Source of the DNA: CAVXEH01 sp963805305
Lineage (GTDB): Bacteria > Chloroflexota > Limnocylindria > QHBO01
DNA length: 64,000 nt
Assembly: GCA_963805305.1 (NCBI GenBank)
Contig: CAWDTM010000004.1
Coordinates: 184,494-248,493 of the forward strand
Reading direction: 5' to 3'
The notes beneath the pieces were generated by a model. It had not been told where the DNA came from. It searched no databases and saw only the letters and a list, made by a program, of their open reading frames with translations. A program made the position numbers and the translations under genes. Shown in pieces: positions 36,133 through 47,848 of this stretch (its first letter is position 1; each line of letters begins with the position of its first letter).

Positions 36133-38217
36133 ATGACGACCACGCGAACGAGCCTGCGGCGCGTCGCCGCGCAGGCGCGCCAGACCCAGGAAGCGGCCCG
36201 CGCCGAGCCGCCGGCCGGGGCGGTCGGCACCCGCCGAACCATCATCATCGAGCGCGTCGCGCCGGAGCTCGACGGCGGCCGGCACGCGGTCAAGCGGGTC
36301 GTTGGCGACCCGCTGCTGGTGACCGCCGACATCTTCGCCGATGGCCACGACCTGCTCGATGCCGCCGTCCTGCTGCGCCCCGAATCGGGCGAGGCGCCGA
36401 CCGAGGCGCCAATGCGGCTCGTCGAGAACGATCGCTGGTCGGGAAGCCTGCCGCTGCGGGCTGTCGGACGGCACCGGTACACGGTCGAGGCCTGGCGCGA
36501 TGCGTGGGGCTCGCTGCGCGACGCAATCGTCAAGAAGGTCGACGCGGGCGTCGGGGTGGCGACCGAGCTCGCCGAAGCGCGTCCTCTGCTGGAGGCGGCG
36601 CTGGATCGGGCCCGGGCTTCCGGCGCTTCGGGCGACGCCATCGAGATCGAGGCAGCCCTCGATCGCATGCGCCGCTCCCGAAGCGAGCGGACCGGGGCCG
36701 CGGCGGTGATGGGCGAGGAGGTGCTGGCTGCCATGCGCCGCCACCCCGATCGCTCGTGGGCGACGCGCTACGAGCCGGAGCTGCCGCTCATGGTGGACCG
36801 CCCCCGCGCGCGAACCGGGGCCTGGTACGAGCTCTTTCCGCGGTCGCAGGGCAAGCGCGCCGGAAAGGCGACCACCTTGCGCGGCGCCGAGTGGCGCCTC
36901 CCCGACATTGCAGCCATGGGGTTCGACGTCGTCTACCTGCCCCCCATCCACCCCATCGGTCGCGTCAATCGCAAGGGACGCAACAACAGCCTGGAGGCGG
37001 CACCCCACGACCCGGGCTCGCCGTGGGCCATCGGCTCATCAGACGGCGGCCATACCGAGGTCGCGCCCGAGCTGGGCGGGCTCGCCGAGTTCGAGCACTT
37101 CCGCCGGGCGGTGGAGGAGCAGGGGATGGAGCTGGCCCTGGACATCGCCCTGCAGGCTGCGCCGGACCATCCGTTCGTAACCGCGCATCCCGAGTGGTTC
37201 CGTCACGCGCCCGACGGGACCATCAAGTACGCCGAGAACCCGCCCAAGAAGTACCAGGACATCTACCCGATCGACTTCTACGGGCCTGACGCCGCCGCCC
37301 GCGAGGCGCTCTGGGTGGAGTGGCTGCAGGTCGTTGAGACGTGGATCGCGCGAGGGGTGCGGGCCTTCCGCATCGACAACCCGCACACCAAGCCGGTCCC
37401 CTTCTGGGGCTGGTTGATCGGCGAGGTGCAGCGCGACCACCCGGAGGTGGTCTTCCTCTCGGAGGCGTTCACGCGGCCGGCCATGATGCGTGCCCTTGCG
37501 AAGGTGGGCTTCAGCCAGTCGTACACGTACTTCACCTGGCGCGAGACCGCGTGGGAGCTGCGCGAGTACCTGGTCGAGCTCACGCAGTCGGAGATGCGCG
37601 AGTACTTCCGCGGCAACCTGTTCACGAACACGCCGGACATCAACCCCCACCACCTCAACGGCGGGCGGCCGGTCTTCGAGGTTCGCGCGGTCCTGGCCGC
37701 GACCCTGTCGAGCAGCTGGGGGATCTACTCCGGCTTCGAGCTGTGCGAATCGAAGCGCTTCGGAGATCGCGAGGAGTACGCCGACAGCGAGAAGTACGAG
37801 ATCCGCGTCCGCGACTGGGATGCTCCCGGCAACATCAGGGCACTGATCACGACCCTCAACCGGCTCCGTCGCGAGCACGCCGCCCTGCAGACCTACGAGC
37901 ACCTGCGCTTCGAGGGGGTCTCCGGCGAACGGGTCCTCTTCTACCGCAAGGCGCTGCCCGACGGCGAGACCGATCCGCTGACCGGCTTCCCGTATCGCTG
38001 GCGGGATGCCGTCTTCGCGGCCGTCAACGTCGACCCACGCACCGCGGCGAGCGCGCTCCTCCATCCCGATCTGCCCGCGATCGGCATCGGGTGGGACGAT
38101 CCGTTCCTCGTCACCGACCTCGTCACCGGCGAGTCCCGGGTCGAGCGCGGTGCCGACATCCCCATCGAGCTGACCCCGGAGCGACCGTTCCGCATCTTCA
38201 CCATCTCCCCCCGTTGA
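36133..38217 (+). CDS. glgE: Alpha-1,4-glucan:maltose-1-phosphate maltosyltransferase
   Basis: Adds maltosyl units from maltose-1-phosphate to the non-reducing end of alpha-glucan. It has 694 residues, a normal size, with an N-terminal beta domain (to about 190) and the GH13_3 barrel. Key segments are MGFDVVYLPPIHPIGRVNRKGRNNS, SDGGHTEVAPELGG, VRAFRIDNPHTKPVPFWGWLI (nucleophile Asp in the RIDNPH motif), VFLSEAFTRPAMM (acid Glu) and a TNTPDINPHHL loop specific to GlgE. Start ATG 36133 gives MTTTRTSLRRVAAQARQ; the first 30 residues are Ala/Arg-rich. treS follows after 14 bases, placing the two enzymes of the GlgE pathway together. Confidence 0.96.
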   Translation: MTTTRTSLRRVAAQARQTQEAARAEPPAGAVGTRRTIIIERVAPELDGGRHAVKRVVGDPLLVTADIFADGHDLLDAAVLLRPESGEAPTEAPMRLVENDRWSGSLPLRAVGRHRYTVEAWRDAWGSLRDAIVKKVDAGVGVATELAEARPLLEAALDRARASGASGDAIEIEAALDRMRRSRSERTGAAAVMGEEVLAAMRRHPDRSWATRYEPELPLMVDRPRARTGAWYELFPRSQGKRAGKATTLRGAEWRLPDIAAMGFDVVYLPPIHPIGRVNRKGRNNSLEAAPHDPGSPWAIGSSDGGHTEVAPELGGLAEFEHFRRAVEEQGMELALDIALQAAPDHPFVTAHPEWFRHAPDGTIKYAENPPKKYQDIYPIDFYGPDAAAREALWVEWLQVVETWIARGVRAFRIDNPHTKPVPFWGWLIGEVQRDHPEVVFLSEAFTRPAMMRALAKVGFSQSYTYFTWRETAWELREYLVELTQSEMREYFRGNLFTNTPDINPHHLNGGRPVFEVRAVLAATLSSSWGIYSGFELCESKRFGDREEYADSEKYEIRVRDWDAPGNIRALITTLNRLRREHAALQTYEHLRFEGVSGERVLFYRKALPDGETDPLTGFPYRWRDAVFAAVNVDPRTAASALLHPDLPAIGIGWDDPFLVTDLVTGESRVERGADIPIELTPERPFRIFTISPR

Positions 38218-38231
38218 GGAGGCCGAGCGAC

Positions 38232-39905
38232 ATGAGCACCACCGCGCCCCGCCGCTCCCCCGCGCCCACGCCGTTGCCCGAGGACCCCGACTGGTACAAG
38301 GACGCGATCATCTACGAGATGCACGTCAAGGCCTTCTCCGACTCGAACGGGGACGGCAACGGCGACTTCGCCGGGCTCGTGGAGCGGCTCGACTACGTCG
38401 CGGACCTGGGCGTGACCGCCATCTGGCTGCTTCCCTTCTATCCGTCTCCGCTCCGCGACGACGGCTACGACATCAGCGACTACATGGGCGTCCACCCCGA
38501 CTATGGAACGCTGCGCCAGTTCCGGACCTTCGTGCGCGAGGCGCATCGGCGCGGCCTGCGGGTCATCACCGAGCTGGTCGTGAACCACACCAGCGACCAG
38601 CACCCATGGTTCACCGAGTCGCGGGCCAGCGCCACCGGACCCAAGCGGGACTGGTACGTCTGGTCGGACAACGATGAGCGCTACGCCGATGCCCGCATTA
38701 TCTTCACCGACACGGAGACCTCGAACTGGGCCTGGGACAACGAGCGGCGCGCCTACTACTGGCATCGCTTCTTCAGCCATCAGCCGGATCTCAACTTCGA
38801 CAACCAGCAGGTCTTTCGCGCGGTGCTGCGCGTCATGCGCTTCTGGCTCGACCTGGGCGTTGACGGCCTTCGCCTGGACGCCGTTCCCTACCTGATCGAG
38901 CGCGAGGGGACCAGCTGCGAGAACCTGCCTGAGACCCACGACATCCTTCGCCGGCTGCGCCTGGCCATGGACGAGCGCCATCCGGGCCGAATGCTGCTGG
39001 CGGAGGCGAACCAGTGGCCGCCCGACGTCCGCCCGTACTTCGGCGACGGCGACGAATGCCACATGGCCTTTCACTTCCCGGCCATGCCGCGAATCTGGAT
39101 CGCGCTCCGCAAGGAGGACTCTTGGCCGATCATCGACATCATGGAGCAGACGCCCGCCATCCCGGAGAGCTGCCAGTGGGCGCTCTTCCTGCGCAACCAC
39201 GACGAGCTGACGCTCGAGATGGTGACCGACGACGAGCGCGACTTCATGTGGAGCGAGTACGCGATCGATCCCCGGATGCGCCTCAACCTGGGGATCCGCC
39301 GGCGCCTGGCGCCACTGGTGGACAACAGCCGGCGCCGAATGGAGCTCCTGACGTCGCTCCTGCTGAGCCTGCACGGGACGCCCATCATCTACTACGGCGA
39401 CGAGATCGGGATGGGCGACAACGTCCATCTCGGAGACCGCAACGGCGTGCGCACCCCCATGCAGTGGAGCGGCGACCGCAACGCGGGCTTCTCGCGCGCG
39501 GATGTTCACGCCCTCTACGCCCCGCTCGTCGCAGACCCGGTGTACGGCTACCAGGCGGTGAACGTCGAGGCCCAGCAGCGGGTCCCCGGTTCGCTCCTCA
39601 ACTGGATGAAGCGGATCATCCGGGTGCGCAAGGCGTATCCCGTCTTCGGGCGCGGGACGCAGACCTTCCTCCGCCCGGACAACCACCGGGTCCTCGCCTA
39701 CCTTCGGGAGCACGAGGGGGTCACGCTGCTGTGCGTGGCCAACCTGTCGCGCTTCGCGCAGTTCGTGGAGCTGGACCTGGGTCAGTTCAAGGGCCGCACG
39801 CCGGTCGAGCTCATCGGCCGGGTCCACTTCCCGAAGATCGGCGAGCTGCCCTACCTGCTCACCCTGGGGCCCCACGACTTCCTGTGGTTCGAGCTGACCT
39901 CCTGA
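38232..39905 (+). CDS. treS: Trehalose synthase (maltose-trehalose isomerase)
   Basis: Interconverts trehalose and maltose; in the GlgE pathway it supplies maltose to the kinase. It has 557 residues with no fused maltokinase domain. Landmarks are DWYKDAIIYEMHVKAFSDSNGDGNGDF, PFYPSPLRDDGYDISDY, HPWFTESR, DGLRLDAVPYLIEREGTSCENLPETHD (nucleophile Asp), MLLAEANQWPPDV (acid Glu) and LFLRNHDELTLEM. ATG 38232 follows GAGGAGG. The stop overlaps a likely CTG start of the next gene (CTGA at 39902-39905). Confidence 0.96.
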   Translation: MSTTAPRRSPAPTPLPEDPDWYKDAIIYEMHVKAFSDSNGDGNGDFAGLVERLDYVADLGVTAIWLLPFYPSPLRDDGYDISDYMGVHPDYGTLRQFRTFVREAHRRGLRVITELVVNHTSDQHPWFTESRASATGPKRDWYVWSDNDERYADARIIFTDTETSNWAWDNERRAYYWHRFFSHQPDLNFDNQQVFRAVLRVMRFWLDLGVDGLRLDAVPYLIEREGTSCENLPETHDILRRLRLAMDERHPGRMLLAEANQWPPDVRPYFGDGDECHMAFHFPAMPRIWIALRKEDSWPIIDIMEQTPAIPESCQWALFLRNHDELTLEMVTDDERDFMWSEYAIDPRMRLNLGIRRRLAPLVDNSRRRMELLTSLLLSLHGTPIIYYGDEIGMGDNVHLGDRNGVRTPMQWSGDRNAGFSRADVHALYAPLVADPVYGYQAVNVEAQQRVPGSLLNWMKRIIRVRKAYPVFGRGTQTFLRPDNHRVLAYLREHEGVTLLCVANLSRFAQFVELDLGQFKGRTPVELIGRVHFPKIGELPYLLTLGPHDFLWFELTS

Positions 39906-41242
39906 CCGATGCCGCGGCGCTGCTGCGGCCGGACTGGCTCGCCGCGCAACGCTGGTTCGGCGCGCGCGACCGGTCCATCGCGCGGGTCTCGCTGACCGAC
40001 GCCGCGTCGCTCCCGCTCGAGCGGAGCCCCCGGCTCGACGCATGGCTCCTGGTGGTGACGATCACCTTCGCCGACGGCGGCGAGCGTCGCTATCTGGTCC
40101 CCGCGATGGGCACCGACGGCGGCCCGCTCCACGAACCGGGCGATGGCGACGGCGCCTGGCGGGCCATCGTCGGCGCGATCATCGGCGGTGATGCCCTCCC
40201 CGGCGAGGCGGGGAGCTTCCGCTGCGAGCCGCTCCCCGCGCTCGAGGCGCTGGCCCCGGGGGGCGCGGCGGCCGTGGCGGGGCTTGCCGAGCGGCGCCTG
40301 GGCGTCGAGCAGTCGAACAGCTCCGCGACCGTTGGCGATCGGCTGATCCTCAAGGTCTATCGACGGCTCGAGGTCGGGGAGAACCCCGAGATCGAGGTGG
40401 GCACCTTCCTCGAGTCCGTCGGCTGCCCGGTGGCGCCGCGCATGGCCGGCTCGGTCCGCTATGTGTCCGACGCGGGGACGATCGCCGCGGCCGCCATGCT
40501 CCAGGAACGGGTGGCGGCCCAGGGCGACGCATGGAGCCACATGCTGTCCCGGCTGGGCGGGGCTGACGGAGGACCCGGGGCCGCGGTCCGTTCGGCCGCC
40601 GCCATCGGGCTCGTCACCGCCCAGCTCCACGCCTCGCTCGCCGCGCGACCGCTCGACGTGGCCTTCCCGGTGCGCCCTGCCACGCCCGCCGAGACGCACG
40701 GGCTGCTCGCCGGCGCGCTCGGTCAGCTCGCGGCGGCGGGCACGGCAACGGCCGGCGCGAACCGGGAGCGGCTCGAAGCCCTCGCGCCGCGCATCCGGGC
40801 ACAGCTCGAGGCCGCCTTCGGTGCGGCCCGCGTCGGCCGCGTGACCCGCATCCACGGCGACTATCACCTGGGCCAGCTGCTGCGAACCGCCGACGGCTTC
40901 GCCGTGATCGACTTCGAGGGCGAGCCAGCCCGCTCGCTCGCCGAGCGCCGGATGCCGCAGCCGCCCGAGCGTGACGTGGCCGGGATGCTGCGCTCCTTCG
41001 ACTACGCCGTTCGTACGGTTGCTCGCCGTGGGCCGGCGGGTGGCCCGGAGCCGGGGGCGTGGCTGGCGGAGGCACGCAAGGCATTCCTGGCCGCGTACGA
41101 GGAAGCGGCGCCATCGGCGCCAGATCCCTCGCTCCTGCGCGCATTCGAGCTCGACAAGGCGTGCTACGAGGTGCGCTACGAGGCCGCCAATCGACCGGAC
41201 TGGACCTGGCTCCCGCTCGACGCGCTCGAACGCCTGGCCTGA
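39884..41242 (+). CDS. mak: Maltokinase
   Basis: Phosphorylates maltose to maltose-1-phosphate, the GlgE donor. About 450 residues, stand-alone as in mycobacteria. The N-terminal part WLAAQRWFGARDRSIA is the usual Pep2/Mak cap. The kinase core has RLILKVYRRLEVGENPEIEVGTFL, catalytic TRIHGDYHLGQLL (HGD) and metal-binding AVIDFEGEPARSLAERR (DFE rather than DFG). The start is uncertain: GTG 39884 is canonical and overlaps treS by 22 bases, while CTG 39902 fits a CTGA overlap and gives an N-terminus of the usual length. No ribosome binding site favours either. Confidence 0.92.
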   Translation: MVRADLLTDAAALLRPDWLAAQRWFGARDRSIARVSLTDAASLPLERSPRLDAWLLVVTITFADGGERRYLVPAMGTDGGPLHEPGDGDGAWRAIVGAIIGGDALPGEAGSFRCEPLPALEALAPGGAAAVAGLAERRLGVEQSNSSATVGDRLILKVYRRLEVGENPEIEVGTFLESVGCPVAPRMAGSVRYVSDAGTIAAAAMLQERVAAQGDAWSHMLSRLGGADGGPGAAVRSAAAIGLVTAQLHASLAARPLDVAFPVRPATPAETHGLLAGALGQLAAAGTATAGANRERLEALAPRIRAQLEAAFGAARVGRVTRIHGDYHLGQLLRTADGFAVIDFEGEPARSLAERRMPQPPERDVAGMLRSFDYAVRTVARRGPAGGPEPGAWLAEARKAFLAAYEEAAPSAPDPSLLRAFELDKACYEVRYEAANRPDWTWLPLDALERLA

Positions 41243-41248
41243 TCACCC

Positions 41249-41254
41249 TATCCT
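41249..41254 (+). promoter_or_regulatory. Candidate -10 box ahead of glgX
   Basis: TATCCT lies nine bases before ATG 41264, in the 21-base gap after the maltokinase stop. With a start site about seven bases further on, the glgX mRNA would be essentially leaderless. No strong -35 is visible (TCGAAC 23 bases upstream is weak), so glgX may also be read from upstream. Confidence 0.35.
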
Positions 41255-41263
41255 GTACTGCGC

Positions 41264-43435
<2,172 letters not shown>

Positions 43436-43439
43436 CGGC

Positions 43440-46130
43440 GTGATCCGCACCGCGACGCATGCGCCGCCGGCAGCGGTTCCGCGTGCCACGTATCGCCTGC
43501 AGCTGCACGCCGGCTTCGATTTCGGGGCCGCGGCGGCCCTGGTCGACTACCTCGACGCGCTGGGCGTGAGCCACGTGTACTGCTCGCCGATCCTCCAGGC
43601 GGCACCGGGCAGCAGCCATGGCTACGACGTCGTGGACAACACCGCGATCAGCGCTGACCTCGGCGGCGCGGAGGGCCTGGAGCGCCTCGTCGGTGCGCTC
43701 CACGAGCGAGGCATGGGCCTCGTGGTCGACATCGTCCCGAACCACATGGCCATCACCGGGGAACGCAACGCGTGGTGGTGGGACGTGCTCGAGCACGGGC
43801 ACGCCAGCCGGTTCGCCGCCTACTTCGACGTGGATTGGGATCCGCCGGAGAGCCGCCTTCGCAACGTGATCCTCCTGCCGGTCCTGCCCGATCACTACGG
43901 GCGCGTGCTCGATGCGGGCGGGATCCGCATCGTCCGTGACGAGACCCGGCTCACGGTGGCCGTGGGGGAGCGGCGCTTTCCGCTGGACCCACGCTCGCTC
44001 GGTCCGCTGCTCGTCGAGGCGGCCGCCCTGGGCGGTTCCGACGAGCTGGCCTTCATCGGCCGGGCGCTCGGCGAGCTGCCCGCGTCGACCGCGGCTGATC
44101 CAGGCGACGTCGCGCGACGCCAGGCCGATGCCGCGGTCCTCGGCGCGCGCCTGGCCGTGGTCGCTGACCGTCCACGCGTCTCCGCTGCGCTCGATCGGCT
44201 GCTCGAGCGGCTCAACGGCGACCCGGACGCCCTGGATCGCCTCCTCGACGAGCAGAACTACCGGCTCGCCTTCTGGCGTGCCGCGTCGCGCGACCTGGGA
44301 TATCGGCGCTTCTTCGACATCGACTCCCTGATCGGGTTGCGGGTCGAGCGCGTCGAGGTCTTCGAGGCGAGCCACGCCCTGGTCTGCTCGCTCGTCGCGA
44401 ATGGGAGCATCGACGGGCTGCGGGTGGACCATCCGGACGGGCTCCGGGATCCGGCTGCCTACTTCGAGCGGCTGCGCACCCGCGCGCCGGAGGCGTGGAT
44501 CGTCGCGGAGAAGATCCTGGTGGGCGACGAGCGGCTGCGCGACGACTGGCCGATCGATGGCGCAACCGGATATCAATTCGCGGACCTTGCCACCGGCCTG
44601 CTCGTGGATCCGGCCGGCGTGGAGCCGCTCACCCGCCGCTATCACCGCTTCGTGCGGGACGACCCGGGATGGTCCGAGGTCGCGTATGCGGCCCGTCGCG
44701 AGGTGCTCTCCGATGCGCTCGGCAGCGACCTCAACCGGTTGACACACCTGTTCCTCGAGGTGTGCGAGGCGAATCGGCGGTACCGCGACTTCACCCGGCA
44801 CGATCTCCACGCCGCGCTCCGCGAGGTGGCCGTCCACCTGGGGCTGTACCGGACCTACGTTCGGGTCGGGGGCGAGCCGGCGGTGGCGGCGCAGGACCGA
44901 GCCGCCATCGACGCGGCCGTTGCCGGTGCGGGCGAGGCTCGGCCGGACCTGGACCCGGACCTCTTCGCATTCCTGCGCGCGGTCCTCCTGCTCGAGGTCC
45001 CGGGCGATCGCGCCGCGGAGCTCGCGATGCGGTTCCAGCAGCTCACGCCTGCCGCCATGGCCAAGGGCCTGGAGGACACCGCCTACTACCGCTACGTTCG
45101 TTTCGTGGCCCGCAACGAGGTCGGGTCGGAGCCGGATCGCCTGGCCATCGACCCGGGTGCGGTGCACGCCGCGTTCGCGGCTGCGGCGGATCGCTGGCCG
45201 CGCAGCATGCTGGCCACGTCCACCCACGACACGAAGCGCAGCGGTGACGTGCGCGCGAGGCTTGCCCTCCTGTCGGAGGTCCCGTCCGCGTGGGGGCGCG
45301 TGGTGAGCCGGCTTGCGGTGGTGGCGGGCACCTACGCGACGCGCCCGGACCTTCCCGATCGGCGGGACAGATACCTCTTCTACCAGACGCTGGTGGGTGC
45401 CTGGCCCATCGACGCCGGGCGCGCAGCGGCCTATGCGCGCAAGGCCGCCCGGGAGGCGAAGCTGCGGACCTCGTGGACGGTCCCGGATGCGGAGTACGAG
45501 GCCGCACTGGATCGGTTCGTGACCGGGTGCCTGTCGGACCCCGCGTTCGTCGCGGAGCTCGAAGGGTTCGTGGCGACGCTCATCGAGCCGGGCATGGTCA
45601 ACGCCCTGTCCCAGACCCTTCTCAAGCTGGCGGCCCCGGGAGTTCCCGACCTCTACCAGGGCGCCGAGCTGTGGGATCTCTCGCTCGTCGACCCCGACAA
45701 CCGGCGGCCGGTCGACTACGCCCGCCGGCGCGATGCCCTGCGATCGCTCGATGACGCAACCCCGGAGTCGGTCCTGGCCCGGGCCGGTGAGGGGCTGCCG
45801 AAGCTGTGGCTGATCAGCCGGGCCCTGGAGCTCCGCCGGAGTCGCCCCGCCGAGCTGGGCGCCGGTGCGGCGTACCGTCCACTCGCGGCGGAGGGGCCTC
45901 GCGCCTCGCATGCGTTCGCGTTCGCGCGGGCCGATGCCGTCATCGCCGTGGCCCCCCGCCTCGTCCTCCGGCTGGCGCGCACGGGCGGATGGTCGAGCAC
46001 GCGGCTCGCGCTCCCGGCTGGCGGCTGGCGCAACGTCCTCGACGGCGAGCAGTACGACGGCGGGGCGGCGGTCCGGCTGGCCACGCTGCTCCACCGCTTC
46101 CCGGTCGCTTTGCTGGAGCGGACGGCATGA
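43440..46130 (+). CDS. treY: Malto-oligosyltrehalose synthase
   Basis: Converts the reducing-end maltose of malto-oligosaccharides to a trehalose end. It has 896 residues, somewhat long for the family. Motifs are ATYRLQLHAGFDFGAAAALVDYLDALGVSHVYCSPILQAAPGSSHGYDVVD (the classic TreY opening), DIVPNHMAI, DGLRVDHPDGLRDP (nucleophile Asp), WIVAEKILVGDERLRDDWPIDGATGYQF (Glu) and TSTHDTKRSGDVRARL, with GVPDLYQGAELW near the end. Start GTG 43440, five bases after glgX; the stop overlaps treZ (ATGA). Confidence 0.96.
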   Translation: MIRTATHAPPAAVPRATYRLQLHAGFDFGAAAALVDYLDALGVSHVYCSPILQAAPGSSHGYDVVDNTAISADLGGAEGLERLVGALHERGMGLVVDIVPNHMAITGERNAWWWDVLEHGHASRFAAYFDVDWDPPESRLRNVILLPVLPDHYGRVLDAGGIRIVRDETRLTVAVGERRFPLDPRSLGPLLVEAAALGGSDELAFIGRALGELPASTAADPGDVARRQADAAVLGARLAVVADRPRVSAALDRLLERLNGDPDALDRLLDEQNYRLAFWRAASRDLGYRRFFDIDSLIGLRVERVEVFEASHALVCSLVANGSIDGLRVDHPDGLRDPAAYFERLRTRAPEAWIVAEKILVGDERLRDDWPIDGATGYQFADLATGLLVDPAGVEPLTRRYHRFVRDDPGWSEVAYAARREVLSDALGSDLNRLTHLFLEVCEANRRYRDFTRHDLHAALREVAVHLGLYRTYVRVGGEPAVAAQDRAAIDAAVAGAGEARPDLDPDLFAFLRAVLLLEVPGDRAAELAMRFQQLTPAAMAKGLEDTAYYRYVRFVARNEVGSEPDRLAIDPGAVHAAFAAAADRWPRSMLATSTHDTKRSGDVRARLALLSEVPSAWGRVVSRLAVVAGTYATRPDLPDRRDRYLFYQTLVGAWPIDAGRAAAYARKAAREAKLRTSWTVPDAEYEAALDRFVTGCLSDPAFVAELEGFVATLIEPGMVNALSQTLLKLAAPGVPDLYQGAELWDLSLVDPDNRRPVDYARRRDALRSLDDATPESVLARAGEGLPKLWLISRALELRRSRPAELGAGAAYRPLAAEGPRASHAFAFARADAVIAVAPRLVLRLARTGGWSSTRLALPAGGWRNVLDGEQYDGGAAVRLATLLHRFPVALLERTA

Positions 46131-47848
46131 TCGAGATCGCCGTCTGGGCGCCGCGAGCGGGGCGCGTCGAGCTGGCGCTGGCCGAAGGGCGGCAGCCGAT
46201 GGTCGCGGGTCCCGGCGGCTGGTGGCGCGGCCGGCGGCCCCTTCCGCCCGGCACCGACTATGCATTCGTGCTGGACGGCGGCGAGCCGCTACCGGATCCG
46301 CGAGGAGCGTGGCAGCCGGCCGGGGTTCACGGCCCCTCGCGGACGGTCGATCACGCCGGCTTCGACTGGACGGATCGCGGCTGGCGGCCCCCGGCACTCG
46401 AGACCGGGGTGATCTACGAGCTCCACATCGGGACCTTCTCCGAGGAAGGGACCTTCGATGGGGCGATTGCGCGGCTCGGCGAACTCGTCGATCTGGGGAT
46501 TACGCACCTGGAGCTCATGCCGGTCGCCGAGTTCAGCGGCCAGCGGGGCTGGGGCTATGACGGCGTTGACCTCTTCGCGCCACATCACGCCTACGGCGGC
46601 CCGGACGGCCTGAAGCGGCTTGTCGACGCGGCGCATCGGCAAGGCCTGGCGGTCCTGCTCGACGTGGTCTACAACCACATCGGCCCGGAGGGAAACGTGC
46701 TGGACCGGTATGGTCCGTACTTCACGGACCGCTACCTAACGCCGTGGGGCCCGCCGATCAACTTCGATGACCGCGCCTCTCCTGAGGTTCGCCGCTTCGT
46801 CGTCGACAACGCGCTCATGTGGCTGCGCGACTATCACCTCGACGGCCTGCGGCTCGATGCCACGCACGCAATCTTCGACCGGTCCGCGATCCACATCCTG
46901 GAGCAGCTGCGGGCTGCGGTCGCCCGCCTCGAGCGTGCCGTGGGCCGCCGCCTGGTACTCGTCGCCGAGAGTGACCGGGACGACCCGCGCCTCGTGCGGG
47001 ACCCGGCACGGGGAGGCTACGGCCTTGACGCTGCCTGGGCCGATGACGTCCATCATGCCCTGCACGCCAGCCTGACGGGCGAGCGAACCGGCTACTACGC
47101 GGACTTCGAGCCGATGCGCTCGCTTGCGACGGTCCTCCGCTCGCCGTACCTGTTCAGCGGCAACCGCTCCGTGTATCGCGACCGGCTTCACGGTCGATCG
47201 CCGGGACGGCTCCCCGGCGGGCGCTTCGTCGCCGCGCTCCAGAACCACGACCAGGTGGGCAACCGCGCGCGCGGTGAGCGCCTCTCCGCCCTGGTCGGGA
47301 TCGACCGGCTCATGGTCGGCGCAGCGCTGCTCGTGGCGGCCCCCTACGTTCCGCTCATCTTCGCGGGGGAGGAGTGGGCCGCCAGCACCCCGTTTCTCTA
47401 CTTCACCGACCATGCCGATCCGGCCCTTGCGGATGCCGTCCGTCGCGGTCGTCGGGCTGAGTTCGCCGCCTTCGGCTGGAAGCCGGAGCAGGTCCCCGAT
47501 CCCCAGGACGAGGCCACGTTCCGTGCCAGCCGTCTGCGATGGGACGAGCGGGCCACGGGCGGGCACGCCCGGGTCCTGGGCTGGTGGCGCGACCTGCTCG
47601 CGCTTCGCCGGTCACGGGAGTCCCTCCACGACGGGCGCCGTGACCGCGTCGAGGTCGCCGCCGACGCCGCGGGGGTCATCGTCGTGCGCCGCCCCGGGGT
47701 GGTCGTCGCGGCGAATCTCGGTGCGACCGAGGTCCGCCTCCCGGAGCAGGGCGGGATCCTGCTCGCATCGGCGGCTTCGGTGGGGCGCCGCGGCACCGAC
47801 CTCGTCCTGCCGCCGGACAGCGTCGCGATCCTGGATCCCAGCCGATGA
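46127..47848 (+). CDS. treZ: Malto-oligosyltrehalose trehalohydrolase
   Basis: Releases free trehalose from the TreY product. It has 573 residues, the usual length, with an N-terminal beta domain (IEIAVWAPRAGRVEL) and GH13_10 barrel. Motifs are VIYELHIGTFSEEGTFDGAI, GWGYDGVDLFAPHHAYGGPDGLKRLVDAAH, DYHLDGLRLDATHAIFD (nucleophile Asp), LVLVAESDRDDPRLV (Glu) and ALQNHDQVGNRARGERLS. The loop GEEWAASTPFLYFTDH is typical of TreZ. ATG 46127 overlaps the treY stop, and its stop overlaps malQ (ATGA). Confidence 0.96.
   Translation: MIEIAVWAPRAGRVELALAEGRQPMVAGPGGWWRGRRPLPPGTDYAFVLDGGEPLPDPRGAWQPAGVHGPSRTVDHAGFDWTDRGWRPPALETGVIYELHIGTFSEEGTFDGAIARLGELVDLGITHLELMPVAEFSGQRGWGYDGVDLFAPHHAYGGPDGLKRLVDAAHRQGLAVLLDVVYNHIGPEGNVLDRYGPYFTDRYLTPWGPPINFDDRASPEVRRFVVDNALMWLRDYHLDGLRLDATHAIFDRSAIHILEQLRAAVARLERAVGRRLVLVAESDRDDPRLVRDPARGGYGLDAAWADDVHHALHASLTGERTGYYADFEPMRSLATVLRSPYLFSGNRSVYRDRLHGRSPGRLPGGRFVAALQNHDQVGNRARGERLSALVGIDRLMVGAALLVAAPYVPLIFAGEEWAASTPFLYFTDHADPALADAVRRGRRAEFAAFGWKPEQVPDPQDEATFRASRLRWDERATGGHARVLGWWRDLLALRRSRESLHDGRRDRVEVAADAAGVIVVRRPGVVVAANLGATEVRLPEQGGILLASAASVGRRGTDLVLPPDSVAILDPSR

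Noticed and set aside
39014..39883. Long N-terminal extension of maltokinase within treS
   Set aside because: The upstream part of that open frame is Arg/Pro-rich out-of-frame translation of treS with no similarity to kinases.
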